11,594 nt of DNA from Chloroflexota bacterium (GTDB lineage: Bacteria > Chloroflexota > Dehalococcoidia > JACQTR01). The stretch's first letter is position 1. The number at the start of each line of letters is the position of its first letter. Below are positions 6,322-11,594 of this stretch, piece after piece. The translations under genes were made by a program, and so were the position numbers. The stretch spans positions 1 to 11,594 of the forward strand of contig JACQTR010000169.1 in assembly GCA_016210705.1 (NCBI GenBank). Direction: 5' to 3'. A model generated the notes under the pieces. That model did not search any database and was not told the origin of the DNA. It saw only the letters and a program-made list of their open reading frames with translations.

Positions 6322-7977
6322 GTGGGAATAGCTAGGGCTGCCTTCATAATCATGGTGGGCAACGTTCTTAGTCGCCTGCTAGGGGTAGTTCGAGAGCAGG
6401 TCATTGCTAGCCTCTTCGGTGCCAGCGCCGCTACCGATGCTTTCGCCGCCGCCTCCAGGGTACCTACTACCCTCTACGATCTCTTAATTGGAGGGATGAT
6501 TGCCGCCGCTCTGGTCCCAGTCTTTTCCGACTATACTAAACCCAAAGAAGAGGCAGAGCTATGGAGAATAGCCAGCGCAGTCTTAAATCTGGGGTTCCTC
6601 GTCTTATCTTTAGTGGTTCTCCTATTAATATTGCTAGCACCACGGCTTATGTGGGTTTTCGCCTACGGCTTCGATGTTGAGACCACGGATTTGGCCATAC
6701 ATTTGGTGCGCTGGATGCTACCTTCGGTTATCTTCATGGGGTTGGCGGGCATCCTTATCGCCCTGCTTTATTCCCGACAAAACTTCACCCTCCCTGCCCT
6801 GGCCGGGGCAGCCTACAATGGGGGAATTGTAGTTGGCGCCCTTCTCCTACATACGCCTTGGGGTATAACCAGCTTAGTGGCGGGGGCTCTGGTGGGTGCT
6901 TTCCTCCAGGTAGCTCTTCAGCTCCCAGGACTTCGTAGGATGAACTACTCTTTGTGGCTCAACCCCTTTCACCCGGGGCTAAGACGCATTTTAATGCTCT
7001 ACCTGCCTGTCGCTCTGGGACTAGTAGTATCAGCTGTGGGAGTGGCTATCGATAGCAACCTGGTCTCCAGAACAGGAGAGGGCAATATGGCAGCCATGCG
7101 TTTTGCTACTACCCTTATCCAGTTTCCTTTGGGCATAGTGGCCGCCGCATTGAGTTACGCCCTCCTCCCTACCCTATCGCGCTACGCCACAATGACGTTG
7201 GCTCCCAATAATATGGGGAAAAACTTAGGACAGGGGTATGTGATGAAGGCGGTAGACCTAGAATCGCCCCTGGGGGATCAGCCCAGTCTCGTGGGTGGGC
7301 CAGCCTTAGCCGCTTACAAGAATACCTTAGCCCTAGGGATAAAAATGATGCTCCTAGCCATTCTTCCCGCCACGGTAGGTCTGGTAGTGCTGCGCGTGCC
7401 CATCATCCAGCTTCTTTTCCAGCACGGGGTCTTCGACGCCCATGCTACCCAGCGCACAGCTCTAGCCTTCTTAGCCTACGCTCCCGGCCTGCCAGCGGCA
7501 GCGGTGGATCAGATCCTCATCTTCTCTTTCTACGCCAGGAAAAACACGTTAACTCCGGTCATAGTAGGAGTTATGGGAGTGTTGGTATATCTGGTGGTGG
7601 GGGTATCGTTGTTGAGCCCTCTGGGGATGCCGGGACTGGCCCTAGCCAACTCAGCCCAGTGGATAGCCCACGCCGTGGTGATGTTCTTCCTATTGTATAG
7701 AATGGTAGGCGGCCTTGGCGGCTTAGGCTTGGAAGCAGTGGCAACCAAGGCTTTAGGGGCTTCTCTGGCTATGGCCACCGCCCTTTATCTAGCTAGGCCT
7801 ATTTTGTCCTCCCTACTGGATACAGGAGGCATAGTCCATCTATCGGCCTATGTTGGGCTGGCTATAGGCTGGGGGATTTTGGTCTATGTGTGTGCTATTT
7901 TGATCTTGAAAGTCGCCGAGGCGGACACGTTGTGGCAGGTAGTACGACGTAGGCTAGGAAGGGCCAATAACAGATAA
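6322..7977 (+). CDS. murJ: Lipid II flippase MurJ (MviN family)
   Basis: This 551-residue polytopic protein of the MOP exporter superfamily should flip lipid-linked peptidoglycan precursor, or a similar undecaprenyl-linked glycan, across the inner membrane. The N-terminus (GNVLSRLLGVVREQVIASLFG, split here as GNVLSRLLG at 13-21 and VVREQVIASLFG at 22-33) and TDAF at 38-41 are diagnostic. Arg18, Arg24 and Asp39 fall exactly where Escherichia coli MurJ has its essential residues. LIQFPLGIVAAALSYALLPTLS at 265-286 contains the family's helix-8 signature in part (FPLGIVAAAL). About 14 membrane segments can be traced. Two oddities are an extra stretch of roughly 25-30 residues after LPTLSRY (about 291-330) and a Thr in place of the helix-8 arginine. 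The GTG start at 6322 has only a weak ribosome site (GGTGA). It is the last gene of the cluster. Confidence 0.92.
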   Translation: MGIARAAFIIMVGNVLSRLLGVVREQVIASLFGASAATDAFAAASRVPTTLYDLLIGGMIAAALVPVFSDYTKPKEEAELWRIASAVLNLGFLVLSLVVLLLILLAPRLMWVFAYGFDVETTDLAIHLVRWMLPSVIFMGLAGILIALLYSRQNFTLPALAGAAYNGGIVVGALLLHTPWGITSLVAGALVGAFLQVALQLPGLRRMNYSLWLNPFHPGLRRILMLYLPVALGLVVSAVGVAIDSNLVSRTGEGNMAAMRFATTLIQFPLGIVAAALSYALLPTLSRYATMTLAPNNMGKNLGQGYVMKAVDLESPLGDQPSLVGGPALAAYKNTLALGIKMMLLAILPATVGLVVLRVPIIQLLFQHGVFDAHATQRTALAFLAYAPGLPAAAVDQILIFSFYARKNTLTPVIVGVMGVLVYLVVGVSLLSPLGMPGLALANSAQWIAHAVVMFFLLYRMVGGLGGLGLEAVATKALGASLAMATALYLARPILSSLLDTGGIVHLSAYVGLAIGWGILVYVCAILILKVAEADTLWQVVRRRLGRANNR

Positions 7978-7980
7978 GGT

Positions 7981-8020
7981 ACCTTGCCTCAGCAGGACTC
8001 TTGTGTTAATATGGCAAGGT
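7981..8020 (+). repeat. Inverted repeat flanking the tRNA promoter
   Basis: ACCTTGCC (7981-7988) and GGCAAGGT (8013-8020) are perfect reverse complements 24 nt apart. The left arm overlaps the -35 box and the right arm lies at the predicted RNA start, directly before the tRNA. No T run follows. It may be an operator-like site, or the remnant of a murJ end structure. Confidence 0.4.
7984..8012 (+). promoter_or_regulatory. Promoter of the tRNA-Pro gene
   Basis: TTGCCT (7984-7989) and TAATAT (8007-8012) are separated by exactly 17 nt. The predicted RNA start is at about 8018-8020, giving almost no leader before the tRNA at 8021. The tRNA is therefore probably transcribed separately from murJ. 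Confidence 0.6.
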
Positions 8021-8094
8021 CGGGGTGTAGCGCAGCCCGGTAGCGCACCTGAATGGGGTTCAGGTGGTCGGCGGTTCAAATCCGCCCACCCCGA
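8021..8094 (+). tRNA. tRNA-Pro (anticodon GGG)
   Basis: A full cloverleaf can be folded. The acceptor stem is CGGGGTG (8021-8027) with CACCCCG (8087-8093) and discriminator A8094. The D stem is GCGC/GCGC with an AGCCCGGTA loop. The anticodon stem CCTGA (8048-8052) pairs with TCAGG (8060-8064), and the loop ATGGGGT has anticodon GGG at 8055-8057 with G37, as expected for proline. The variable loop has 5 nt. The T stem GGCGG/CCGCC has loop TTCAAAT. All stems are perfectly paired. The 3' CCA is not encoded. Confidence 0.96.
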
Positions 8095-8119
8095 CTTCTA
8101 TTCGCCTCCCTGCCTTATC

Positions 8120-8173
8120 CCCTATTGGGCACCCTCTAAAAGAGATGCGCCATGGCAGGAATAGGGCTTTTCT
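8120..8173 (+). terminator. Possible intrinsic terminator after the tRNA
   Basis: CCCTATT (8120-8126) pairs with AATAGGG (8160-8166), enclosing a smaller CTCT-AAA-AGAG hairpin (8134-8144) and other short pairings. The outer arm is followed by CTTTTCT. The loop is long and the T run short, so this is a moderate call. It would also separate the tRNA from the opposing gene ending at 8188. Confidence 0.4.
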
Positions 8174-8187
8174 AACTTTTGCGTCAC

Positions 8188-8733
8188 CTAAATTATCAAG
8201 CTTAGCAAAACAAACAGTACCAAGAGAACCAACCATCCCACTAGGCAGGTAGCTGTAGCCCGGCGCATGGTAAATTCCAGAGCCTGGCGAACAGCTATAA
8301 TCATGGCCAACAAAGTCCAGAGTAATGCCCCCATCGCGATGAGGGAACCCAAGACAGGAATAAAGACAAAAAATCCGATGACCGCCGGAGAATTAGAAAA
8401 CCCTATGCCACGCAGCAGTTGGCCGTAGGTGGCCCGCCCCTGGAAAAGAGTAGTTCCAAGCCAATAGATGAGAAAGGACCAAAAAAACCAGCCTACGAGG
8501 GAGAATATGGCCCCGTAAATTAGATCCAGAACTAACTGCCCTCCTCTAGCATCGCCCATAATTCTTAGGAGTACACTCCCAATGCCAGCACTAAGGCTGG
8601 CTATGAGAACCACCATTATGGCCTGCCGAGTAGCCGTGGGGTCGGCCACCACCTCGTCGTAGAGGGTAATATCTAGACGGGCAGCTCTCACCATCCTATC
8701 AACAAGCTGGGATTGTTTTTGAAAAGGTATCAT
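8188..8733 (-). CDS. Yip1-family integral membrane protein
   Basis: This 181-residue protein has a cytoplasmic N-terminus with RAARLDITLYDEVVADPTAT at about 17-36, a stretch I associate with bacterial Yip1-domain proteins. About five membrane segments follow: AIMVVLIASLSAGIGSVLL, the long LIYGAIFSLVGWFFWSFLIY, VIGFFVFIPVLG, LIAMGALLWTLLAMIIAV and the C-terminal LVGWLVLLVLFVLLSLII. A short amphipathic part (QGRATYGQLLRGIGFSNSP) sits between segments three and four, as is usual in the family. The molecular function of bacterial Yip1 proteins is not established. The ATG at 8733 is preceded on the minus strand by TGGGAG with 4 nt spacing. The gene stands alone, convergent with the tRNA and divergent from the pantothenate operon. 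A weak TATAAC at about 8770 could serve as its -10 box. Confidence 0.72.
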   Translation of the reverse strand: MIPFQKQSQLVDRMVRAARLDITLYDEVVADPTATRQAIMVVLIASLSAGIGSVLLRIMGDARGGQLVLDLIYGAIFSLVGWFFWSFLIYWLGTTLFQGRATYGQLLRGIGFSNSPAVIGFFVFIPVLGSLIAMGALLWTLLAMIIAVRQALEFTMRRATATCLVGWLVLLVLFVLLSLII

Positions 8734-8854
8734 ATTACTCCCATTTTCACAAAGTTAAGCCATCCTAACATAAGTTATATCAAGACACAAGAAAGAAGTA
8801 CAGCGATTGAGGTAATAGCACCACAAGTCAGGAGATTTTAGGCATTTAAACCTA

Positions 8855-8884
8855 TTGACAAATACCCATTAGCCTGTTTATAAT
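8855..8884 (+). promoter_or_regulatory. Consensus promoter of the pantothenate operon
   Basis: TTGACA (8855-8860) and TATAAT (8879-8884) are both perfect sigma70/SigA boxes, with an 18-nt spacer. The predicted RNA start near 8891 gives a leader of about 170 nt before the ATG at 9063, with an intrinsic terminator inside it. Such a strong promoter ahead of a terminator fits control by attenuation. Nothing else was recognised in the 8734-8854 stretch upstream. Confidence 0.85.
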
Positions 8885-8945
8885 TTCTCTGCCATTGACC
8901 CACTTTAGGGCGATGAGTTTAAAGTAGCTTATTTTAATAAGAAGT

Positions 8946-8973
8946 TCGCTTGGATCAGACACGACCGAGACGG
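8946..8973 (+). ncRNA. Leader hairpin with two bulged adenosines, candidate pan RNA motif
   Basis: C8947-G8953 pairs with C8965-G8972 in a seven-pair stem (one T-G wobble, plus a wobble closing pair 8946/8973). A8970 is bulged on the 3' side. After bulged A8954 on the 5' side, TC (8955-8956) pairs with GA (8963-8964) around the six-base loop AGACAC. A hairpin with two conserved bulged A residues in the leader of pantothenate operons is what I recall for the pan RNA motif, found by comparative genomics in Chloroflexi, Firmicutes and deltaproteobacteria. I cannot check the consensus bases, so the match rests on architecture, two bulged A and location. Only one copy is visible here. It lies between the consensus promoter and the leader terminator. 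Confidence 0.6.
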
Positions 8974-8994
8974 CATATAAAGGTAGGAGGTTAC

Positions 8995-9033
8995 GCCTTC
9001 TTGGGCAGTTGCCTAAGGAGGCTTTTTGTTTTT
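8995..9033 (+). terminator. Leader intrinsic terminator (attenuator) of the pantothenate operon
   Basis: GCCTTCTTGGGC (8995-9006) and GCCTAAGGAGGC (9011-9022) form an uninterrupted 12-bp stem, ten Watson-Crick and two G-T pairs, closed by the 4-nt loop AGTT. TTTTTGTTTTT (9023-9033) follows at once. This is the strongest terminator in the window, yet it lies between the promoter at 8855 and the first gene, with no other gene to end. It must either be conditional or end a small RNA of about 140 nt. Its left arm can alternatively pair with TAAGAAG (8938-8944) or with AGGAGG (8985-8990), giving possible antiterminator forms. The AAGGAGG inside the right arm is therefore not a ribosome site. Confidence 0.88.
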
Positions 9034-9062
9034 CAACGGGAGAAGCTGAGGGTTATATACCA

Positions 9063-10007
9063 ATGATGCAAGTGGGCCATTACACCGATAAAGTGGGCGT
9101 CACGGGCTGCACTGTAGTCTTGTGTGAACAAGGAGCCGTAGCCGGCGTCGATGTTCGAGGCTCCGCTCCAGGTACCAGGGAAACAGACCTGTTGCGCCCC
9201 ATGAACCTAGTGCAAGAAGTTCATGCCATCCTTTTAGCCGGAGGCAGCGCTTTTGGGTTGGGTGCCGCCGATGGGGTAATGCGTTATCTGGAGGAGCGAG
9301 GTTACGGCTTCGACGCCGGTATGACTAAAGTGCCCATAGTGCCTGCTGCCATCATTTTTGACCTAGCTATCGGCGATGCCAAAGCCAGGCCAGGACCCGA
9401 TGCCGGCTATGAGGCCTGCCTCGCCACCACAAACCAAGGTATAGCTGAGGGCAGCATAGGAGCAGGAACAGGGGCCACCATAGGTAAGGCGTTGGGTATG
9501 GAGCGCGCCACCAAAGGCGGGCTGGGGATAGCCAGCTTAACGCTGGAGAATAACGTCGTGGTCAGCGCTTTGGTGGTGGTCAATGCCATGGGAGACGTGA
9601 TAGATCCGGAGACCGGGGCAACCTTGGCCGGCCCCCGGGGGGAAAGTGGCTTCATCAGCACCCTGGAAATTCTCCGAAAAGGCCAAGGACATCGCAACTT
9701 ACCCCTTCAAAACACAACCTTGGGAGTGGTAACTACCAACGCCTACCTCACCAAAGAACAGGCCAATAAATTGGCTCAAATGGCCCACGATGGCCTGGCT
9801 CGAGCCGTTCGGCCCGCCCACACTATGGCCGATGGCGATGTTATTTTTGCGCTATCTTTAGGGAAAGACCCCCAAGTCAAGGTGGATCTGACCACCTTGG
9901 GAGCAATGGCGGCTGAGGTAGTGGCTACAGCCATAGTTAGAGGCATCCGTCAAGCAGAATCCCTGGGCGGCATCCCGGCAGTCAAGGACTTGAGCTTAAG
10001 GAACTAA
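9063..10007 (+). CDS. P1-family peptidase (DmpA/BapA-like N-terminal nucleophile aminopeptidase)
   Basis: The 314-residue protein (counted from ATG 9063) belongs to peptidase family S58/P1, self-cleaving enzymes that remove N-terminal D-amino acids or beta-alanine from peptides. VGHYTD at 4-9, GCTVVL at 15-20, GVDVRGSAPGTRETDLL at 28-44 and LLAGGSAFGL at 57-66 are family hallmarks. GAGTGATIGK at 133-142 and the processing site LQN-TTLGVVTTNA follow. Cleavage is expected between Asn217 and Thr218, leaving Thr218 as nucleophile of a chain of about 97 residues. No signal peptide is seen. The open frame continues upstream to TTG 9009, but that codon is in the loop of the leader terminator, so ATG 9063 (GAGGG at 9048-9052) or ATG 9066 is the likely start. 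It is the first gene of the pantothenate operon, 10 nt before the DUF2520 gene, suggesting beta-alanine release. Confidence 0.85.
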   Translation: MMQVGHYTDKVGVTGCTVVLCEQGAVAGVDVRGSAPGTRETDLLRPMNLVQEVHAILLAGGSAFGLGAADGVMRYLEERGYGFDAGMTKVPIVPAAIIFDLAIGDAKARPGPDAGYEACLATTNQGIAEGSIGAGTGATIGKALGMERATKGGLGIASLTLENNVVVSALVVVNAMGDVIDPETGATLAGPRGESGFISTLEILRKGQGHRNLPLQNTTLGVVTTNAYLTKEQANKLAQMAHDGLARAVRPAHTMADGDVIFALSLGKDPQVKVDLTTLGAMAAEVVATAIVRGIRQAESLGGIPAVKDLSLRN

Positions 10008-10017
10008 GGTAAGAGAA

Positions 10018-10881
10018 ATGGTAAGGGTGGGCTTTATCGGAGCAGGGACGGTGGGCACCGCTCTGGCAGTGAGGCTCAAGGGCTTGGGTTACCCGGTGGT
10101 GGCCGTATATAGCCGTACTCGGGCCTCGGCAGAGAACTTAGCATCCCAAGTGGACAGCTGCCAAGTATATGATAGCAGCCAGAAGGTGGCCGATGCCTCC
10201 CAGTTAGTCTTCGTTACCACCCCCGATGACTTCATAGAGTGGGCAGTGAAACAGGTTCAATGGCATCCCGACCAGGCGGTAGTGCATTGCAGCGGTGCAG
10301 CCTCCACCGATATATTGGAGCATGCCCACCTCCTCGGGGCCCAAGTGGGGGCATTCCACCCCCTTCAGACCTTCGCCAACGTAGCCCAAGCCATAGACAA
10401 TATCCCAGGCTCCACCTTCGCTCTAGAGGCGGAGAGCCCTCTATTAGAAACCCTTCAGGAGATAGCGCAGGCCTTAGAGGGAAATTGGGTTCGGCTGGGA
10501 CCAGGGGATAAAGTCCTATATCATGCCGCCGCCGTCATCGCCTGCAACTATGCCGTTACCCTGGTCAAACTGGCCACCGACCTGTGGCAAACCTTTGGCG
10601 TCTCTGCGCCGGAGGCCACCCGAGCTTTAATGCCCCTATTGCGTGGAACGGTCAACAACATCGGCAACGTGGGTCTCCCCCATTGCCTCACCGGCCCCAT
10701 CGCCCGGGGCGACCTGGGCACCATAAAAAAGCACCTGGAGGCCTTACGTGCTAAAGCCCCACAATTGCTTTCCACCTATCGCGAGTTAGGTCTTCAGACT
10801 ATTCCGGTGGCTCAGGCCAAAGGTAGAATTGACGAAAAAAGAGCGGAAGAGATGCGGTTCCTTCTGGCACCATCGCCGTAG
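10018..10881 (+). CDS. Rossmann-fold/DUF2520 oxidoreductase, candidate ketopantoate reductase
   Basis: This 287-residue protein has an N-terminal NAD(P)-binding fold with VGFIGAGTVGTAL at 4-16 (G8, G10, G13) and a second strand ending in SRT at 32-34. VFVTTPDD (64-71) and HCSG (90-93) follow. The C-terminal DUF2520 part shows HPLQTFA (114-120), YHAAAVIACNY (168-178) and LTGPIARGD (224-232), a helical domain resembling that of 6-phosphogluconate-type dehydrogenases. Its place before panD and panB suggests it reduces 2-dehydropantoate to pantoate, replacing PanE; non-PanE reductases (PanG) are known in Francisella and Enterococcus. Whether this protein belongs to that group is not shown by sequence alone. 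The ATG at 10018 has AAGGT at 10006-10010, overlapping the preceding stop codon. Confidence 0.82.
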   Translation: MVRVGFIGAGTVGTALAVRLKGLGYPVVAVYSRTRASAENLASQVDSCQVYDSSQKVADASQLVFVTTPDDFIEWAVKQVQWHPDQAVVHCSGAASTDILEHAHLLGAQVGAFHPLQTFANVAQAIDNIPGSTFALEAESPLLETLQEIAQALEGNWVRLGPGDKVLYHAAAVIACNYAVTLVKLATDLWQTFGVSAPEATRALMPLLRGTVNNIGNVGLPHCLTGPIARGDLGTIKKHLEALRAKAPQLLSTYRELGLQTIPVAQAKGRIDEKRAEEMRFLLAPSP

Positions 10882-10907
10882 ATTGATTCCAAATTAAGGA
10901 GGCGGGC

Positions 10908-11267
10908 ATGAGAATAATGTTGAAGGGCAAAATCCACCGGGCTCGGGTTACCGAGGCCAACGTCGACTACGAGGGCAGCATCACCATCGACAAAACTTTG
11001 ATGGAAGCCGCCGACATCCTGCCCTTCGAGCAGGTTCAAGTCCTAGATGTAGACAACGGTGCCCGCTTTGAGACCTATGCCATAGAAGGTGAACGGAATT
11101 CGGGGGTGATCTGCGTCAATGGTGCCGCCGCTCGTTTGGTAAATAAGGGCGACCGAGTAATAATTTTGAGCTATGAAACCGTAACCGAGGTGGAAGCTGG
11201 GGTCACTCAACCAAAGCTAGTTTATGTCAACGAAAATAACGCCATGCTCACAGCTAATTTAGCCTAA
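10908..11267 (+). CDS. panD: Aspartate 1-decarboxylase (pyruvoyl enzyme)
   Basis: The 119-residue proenzyme makes beta-alanine from L-aspartate in the cytoplasm for pantothenate synthesis. MLKGKIHRARVTEA at 4-17 is diagnostic and includes Lys8, the counterpart of the active-site lysine near the Escherichia coli N-terminus. YEGS at 21-24 contains the self-cleavage site Gly23-Ser24, where Ser24 becomes the pyruvoyl group. NGARFETYAIEGER at about 50-63 carries the conserved Arg and Tyr, and VNGAAARLV with GDRVIIL completes the barrel. Length is normal. AAGGAGG (10896-10902) lies 5 nt before the ATG. The gene is 26 nt after the DUF2520 gene and 23 nt before panB. PanD makes the operon self-sufficient for beta-alanine, so the P1 peptidase would be an additional source. 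Confidence 0.96.
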   Translation: MRIMLKGKIHRARVTEANVDYEGSITIDKTLMEAADILPFEQVQVLDVDNGARFETYAIEGERNSGVICVNGAAARLVNKGDRVIILSYETVTEVEAGVTQPKLVYVNENNAMLTANLA

Positions 11268-11290
11268 TCGAAGAAACAGGAGGGTTAGCC

Positions 11291-11594
11291 ATGCGCGTTA
11301 CTACTCTTCAACTTAGGGAAATGAAGCAACGGGGTGAAAAGATCCCCATGCTCACCGCCTACGACTACTCCACAGCTCGCTTGCTTGACCAGGCTGGTGT
11401 TCCTCTTATTCTGGTGGGAGATTCCCTGGGCGGCGTGATGCTAGGCTATGAATCTACTATACCCGTAACTATGGATGAGATGATCCATCACTGCAAAGCG
11501 GTGACCCGAGGGGCCGAAAATGCCCTGGTCATTGGCGATATGCCCTTCATGACCTCCCACACCGATGTCGGCCAGGCCAAGATCAACGCTGCCC
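11291..11594 (+). CDS. panB: 3-methyl-2-oxobutanoate hydroxymethyltransferase (5' part only)
   Basis: The first 101 codons are present before the window ends. PanB adds a hydroxymethyl group from methylene-tetrahydrofolate to 2-oxoisovalerate, giving ketopantoate. LTAYDYSTARLLDQAGV at 21-37, ILVGDSLGGVMLGY at 40-53, TIPVTMDEMIHH at 56-67 and IGDMPF at 81-86 are family signatures. Asp44 with Ser45 and Asp83 match the Mg and substrate ligands known from Escherichia coli PanB. The ATG at 11291 follows AGGAGGG (11278-11284) with 6 nt spacing. The remaining roughly 170 residues, and probably panC, should lie beyond the right edge. Confidence 0.97.
   Translation, partial: MRVTTLQLREMKQRGEKIPMLTAYDYSTARLLDQAGVPLILVGDSLGGVMLGYESTIPVTMDEMIHHCKAVTRGAENALVIGDMPFMTSHTDVGQAKINAA

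Noticed and set aside
8064..8252. Open reading frame starting inside the tRNA (62 codons)
   Set aside because: It begins in the tRNA T-arm region; its first residues (VGGSNPPTPT) are the typical artefact of translating a tRNA 3' half. No ribosome site and no recognisable protein.
8908..8990. Known riboswitches such as fluoride, T-box or ZTP in the leader
   Set aside because: GGGCGATGAG recalls the 5' part of the fluoride riboswitch, but the matching 3' CTGATG part is missing. No T-box consensus exists, and the TTGGGCAG resembling a ZTP element lacks its 5' half.
9015..9021. AAGGAGG as a strong ribosome binding site
   Set aside because: It forms the right arm of the leader terminator, and no in-frame start codon lies within the next 15 nt. 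The sequence is explained by the stem.
9009..9062. TTG 9009 as start of the P1 peptidase
   Set aside because: The codon is in the loop of a 12-bp intrinsic terminator, and the nearest AGGAGG (8985-8990) is 18 nt away. Translation from here would have to cross the terminator stem and T tract.
10239..10511. Alternative frames within the DUF2520 gene on both strands
   Set aside because: They overlap a gene with clear conserved motifs throughout, and none has a ribosome site or a recognisable product.

Overview
The window reads as a bacterial chromosome segment, most likely from an anaerobe and probably a member or relative of the Chloroflexota. Supporting this are ferredoxin-linked 2-oxoacid oxidoreductase genes, SigA-type promoters (two perfect TTGACA boxes), strong AGGAGG ribosome sites, a large FAD protein of the COG2509 type, a MurJ with an inserted loop, and a pantothenate operon whose leader resembles the pan RNA reported from Chloroflexi, Firmicutes and deltaproteobacteria. 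The phylum is an inference from gene content, not a measurement. No insertion sequence, phage gene or CRISPR array is visible.

Layout. (1) 1-1725: the end of a 2-oxoacid oxidoreductase operon. It contains the 3' part of one beta subunit gene, the gamma subunit gene, then a second complete beta subunit gene whose C-terminal 68 codons nearly duplicate the first copy, closed by a strong intrinsic terminator. (2) 1775-7977: a sigma70-type promoter and five same-strand, closely packed genes: an FAD-dependent dehydrogenase with a four-cysteine cluster, an unknown polytopic membrane protein, an RfaE2/HldE-like nucleotidyltransferase, a GT-C-like membrane glycosyltransferase and the lipid flippase MurJ. 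The last three suggest assembly and export of a cell-surface glycan. (3) 7984-8173: tRNA-Pro(GGG) with its own promoter and a possible terminator. (4) 8188-8733, minus strand: a Yip1-family membrane protein. (5) 8855-11594: a pantothenate operon. A perfect TTGACA-N18-TATAAT promoter is followed by a leader of about 170 nt with a hairpin carrying two bulged adenosines and a 12-bp intrinsic terminator with a long T tract. Then come a P1-family (DmpA/BapA-like) N-terminal nucleophile peptidase, a Rossmann/DUF2520 protein, panD and the start of panB.

How the genes may work together. PanB and PanD make ketopantoate and beta-alanine. The DUF2520 protein is a candidate for the missing ketopantoate reductase step. 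The P1 peptidase could release beta-alanine from beta-alanyl peptides into the same pathway. The leader has the layout of a transcription attenuator, and this operon with its leader is the most interesting part of the window. The duplicated beta subunit around the gamma gene is the second.
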